Shown here piece by piece: positions 61,660 to 64,000 of a stretch of DNA of 64,000 nt. The notes beneath the pieces were generated by a model that did no database searches, was not told the DNA's origin, and was given only the letters and a program-made list of their open reading frames with translations. The position numbers and the translations under genes were made by a program. The stretch lies in the NCBI RefSeq assembly GCF_005081945.1, contig NZ_CP034879.1:439363-503362 (forward strand), given 5' to 3'. Position 1 is the stretch's first letter, and the number at the start of each line of letters is the position of its first letter. The stretch comes from Buchnera aphidicola (Brachycaudus cardui) (GTDB lineage Bacteria; Pseudomonadota; Gammaproteobacteria; Enterobacterales; Enterobacteriaceae).

Positions 61660-64000
61660 ATGAATATTCATCATATGAAACAATTAAATATCTTTAAAAT
61701 ATCTATGACAGGTATAACTTTAATAGAAGCTTCTGCTGGAACAGGAAAAACTTTTACAATAATACTATTATATCTACGTTTATTATTAGGTATTGGAGAA
61801 AAACAAAATAATATTAAAAAGTTGTTAATACATGAAATATTAGTAGTTACTTTTACAAATGCTGCAAAAGAAGAATTATATATACGAATTAAAAATAGCA
61901 TTGAAAAATTATATATAGCTTGTGTTAATAAAAAAAGTAAAGATCCATTTTGTCGTTTTTTTTTAAAAAAAATTCATAATATTAAAGAAGCTATTGACGT
62001 ACTAAAGACAGCACAGAATGATATCAATAATATTTCTATATATACAATACATGGTTTTTGTCAACAAATATTACAACTACATACTTTTCATTTTCATGCT
62101 ATTTTTAAAGAAAAAATAGTTGAAAACGAAGATAAGTTATATTTACAAGCTACACAAGATTTTTGGAGGTGCTATTTTGATGATTTACCAGATAATATTA
62201 TTAAAATAATATATCAATATTATAATGGTCCAGATGATCTTTTAAAGAAAATTAAACCTTTTTTAACTTTACCACTAATAAATCTCAAAAAAAACATTAC
62301 AAATGAAACAATAGTTCTCTTGCATCAAAAAAATATTAAAACAATAGAAATTTTTAAAAAAAATTGGTTAAATAATTCTAAATTAATACTGAAAACAATC
62401 AATAACTTACATATTAATAAAAAAATATATAATCATTTTAATATTTCTAGATGGATTAATACTATTACAGTATGGTCAAAATCTACCACTGAAAATTATA
62501 CAATCCCAGATTCTTTAAAATATTTTACAACACAAAAGATAATAGAAAATACTATAGAAAAAACTCTTTTAAATCATGTAATTTTTAAAGACACGGAAAA
62601 AATATTAAAAAAAAATTTTTCATTAAAAAAGATTTTTATATTGGACGCTATTAAAAATATTTCTAAATTGGTACTACAGGAAAAAGAAAAAAAATCATTA
62701 TTAGGATTTAATGATTTATTAAGTCTTCTCTTAAAAACTATAAAAAAAGAAATATTTTTAAAAGATTTAATAAGTCAAAAGTTTCCTGCAGTATTTATTG
62801 ATGAATTTCAAGATACAGATATTGAACAATATGAAATATTTAATATTATATATAAAAAAAATAAAAAAACAGCATTATTTCTAATTGGAGATCCAAAACA
62901 AGCAATATATAGTTTTAGAGGAGCAGATATTTTTTCTTACTTATATGCAAAATCTCAAATAAAAAAACAATATTATCTTGATACTAATTGGAGATCTTCA
63001 ATTAATATGTCTAAAAGCATTAATTTTTTATTTTCTAAAAATAATCGACCTTTTATATTTGAAAATATTCCATTTATTCCTACTATTCCTGCTATAAAAA
63101 ATTCAATAATGAATTTTACTATTGAAGGAAAATCACAAACCCCAATAACATTTTTTTTTAATCATGAAAAAGAAATTTATTTAGATGATTATCAGATTTG
63201 GATTTCTAAGAAATGTGCAAATGAAATTAGCTATTGGCTAACTCACTCAATAAAAAAAACAGCTATAATTAGAACTAAAGATAAAGAAAAAATTCTTAAA
63301 GCTAATGATATTGCTATATTAGTAAGAAATGGAAAAGAGGCTAATTTTATTCAACAAGAATTAAAAAAAAATAATATACATTCAATCTACTCATCATCTA
63401 AAAATAGTGTATTTCAAACTTTTGATGCTCAAGAATTACTTTGGATACTACAATCTATTCTAGAACCAACTAATAAAAATTTTTTACAACAATCTAGTTC
63501 AACACATATTTTAAAACAATTATTATGTGTAAATAAGAATATGTCAAAAGATGAATCTGTATATTTTTTAGTATCAAAATTATATGAATATTATGACATC
63601 TGGGGAAAAATAGGTATTTTTCCTATGACTCAAAAAATAATATTAGACTATCAAAAAAATTCAAACGATTCAGAAATAAATATAAACTGTCAAAAAAATT
63701 TTAATTTTTTACATATAGCAGAATTATTACAAGAAAAATTTAGGTTTTTTTACAGAAGAAACTCTTTAATTCGTTGGTTTCAAAGTAAAATTTTACAACA
63801 AACACAACCTGATTATAATGAAAACATTAGATATCTAGATGAATCAGAAGCAGTTAAAATTATTACTATACATAAATCGAAAGGTCTAGAATATCCTATT
63901 GTTTGGATACCTTTTGGCATAGATTTTAATCCAGTAAAAAATATTATCTACCATAGTAAAAAAAATTTCAAAACATTTTTTGATATAGAAAAAAATGATA
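61660..64000 (+). CDS. recB: Exodeoxyribonuclease V subunit RecB, 3' part outside the window
   Basis: Helicase-nuclease subunit of RecBCD. The frame is open from ATG 61660 to the window edge (780 codons, of about 1180). UvrD/Rep-type helicase motifs: Walker A EASAGTGKTFT (residues 23-33), VVTFTNAAKEEL, Walker B FIDEFQDTD (379-387), LIGDPKQAIYSFRGAD, and the late TIHKSKGLEYP near 738. The C-terminal nuclease domain is beyond the edge. It starts one base after recC, so the pair is translationally linked. recD cannot be seen. Confidence 0.96.
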   Translation, partial: MNIHHMKQLNIFKISMTGITLIEASAGTGKTFTIILLYLRLLLGIGEKQNNIKKLLIHEILVVTFTNAAKEELYIRIKNSIEKLYIACVNKKSKDPFCRFFLKKIHNIKEAIDVLKTAQNDINNISIYTIHGFCQQILQLHTFHFHAIFKEKIVENEDKLYLQATQDFWRCYFDDLPDNIIKIIYQYYNGPDDLLKKIKPFLTLPLINLKKNITNETIVLLHQKNIKTIEIFKKNWLNNSKLILKTINNLHINKKIYNHFNISRWINTITVWSKSTTENYTIPDSLKYFTTQKIIENTIEKTLLNHVIFKDTEKILKKNFSLKKIFILDAIKNISKLVLQEKEKKSLLGFNDLLSLLLKTIKKEIFLKDLISQKFPAVFIDEFQDTDIEQYEIFNIIYKKNKKTALFLIGDPKQAIYSFRGADIFSYLYAKSQIKKQYYLDTNWRSSINMSKSINFLFSKNNRPFIFENIPFIPTIPAIKNSIMNFTIEGKSQTPITFFFNHEKEIYLDDYQIWISKKCANEISYWLTHSIKKTAIIRTKDKEKILKANDIAILVRNGKEANFIQQELKKNNIHSIYSSSKNSVFQTFDAQELLWILQSILEPTNKNFLQQSSSTHILKQLLCVNKNMSKDESVYFLVSKLYEYYDIWGKIGIFPMTQKIILDYQKNSNDSEININCQKNFNFLHIAELLQEKFRFFYRRNSLIRWFQSKILQQTQPDYNENIRYLDESEAVKIITIHKSKGLEYPIVWIPFGIDFNPVKNIIYHSKKNFKTFFDIEKND

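Overview
The window is a gene-dense, extremely AT-rich stretch of a reduced gammaproteobacterial chromosome. Every protein I can name is closest to its Escherichia coli counterpart in length and motifs. Gene order keeps short enterobacterial blocks with the intervening genes lost, and there are no mobile elements, phage genes or CRISPR arrays. With a full sulfate-assimilation set, a polA reduced to its 5'-nuclease domain and many poly(A) runs inside genes, this points to Buchnera aphidicola, the aphid endosymbiont. The species call is inference from gene content and style; the host lineage cannot be told from the sequence alone.

Layout. 1-6.1 kb: aroQ, fis, rluD, bamD, alaS, csrA. 6.2-6.4 kb: tRNA-Ser and tRNA-Arg. 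6.5-12.4 kb: gshA, metK, endA (frameshifted), rsmE, ygfA, rpiA. 12.6-12.8 kb: tRNA-Gln, tRNA-Leu and tRNA-Met on the minus strand. 13-19 kb: glnS, pyrG, eno, queE, queD. 19-21.6 kb: nlpD (frameshifted), ispF, ispD, ftsB. 21.7-30.7 kb: cysC, cysN, cysD, cysG, cysH, cysI, cysJ on the minus strand. 30.8-39.5 kb: mutS, dsbA, truncated polA, engB, typA, gmk, ygfZ. 39.6-48.1 kb: prfB (programmed frameshift), lysS, lysA, lgt, thyA, miaB, ybeY, corC. 48.2-52.8 kb: leuS, holA, nadD (frameshifted), tusA. 52.9-58.4 kb: asd, yhgN, pgk, fbaA, mscS. 58.5-64 kb: recC (frameshifted) and recB, which runs off the right edge.

How the genes work together. cysN/D and cysC activate sulfate, cysH reduces PAPS, cysI/J with cysG-made siroheme reduce sulfite to sulfide; this is host-relevant cysteine and methionine supply. 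asd and lysA are part of lysine synthesis (asd also threonine and methionine), and aroQ is in the shikimate route. eno, pgk and fbaA are glycolytic; rpiA is pentose phosphate. Five aminoacyl-tRNA synthetases, prfB, tRNA- and rRNA-modification genes (miaB, rluD, rsmE, queE/D, tusA) and typA serve translation. mutS, recB, recC and the polA fragment are the local repair set.

Most notable pattern. Four genes (endA, nlpD, nadD, recC) are interrupted at a homopolymer of 10-17 A or T, and in all four the full-length enterobacterial reading frame returns if one base is added to the run. nadD is normally essential, so transcriptional slippage rescue (as described for Buchnera poly(A) tracts) or a systematic homopolymer undercall is more likely than plain gene death.
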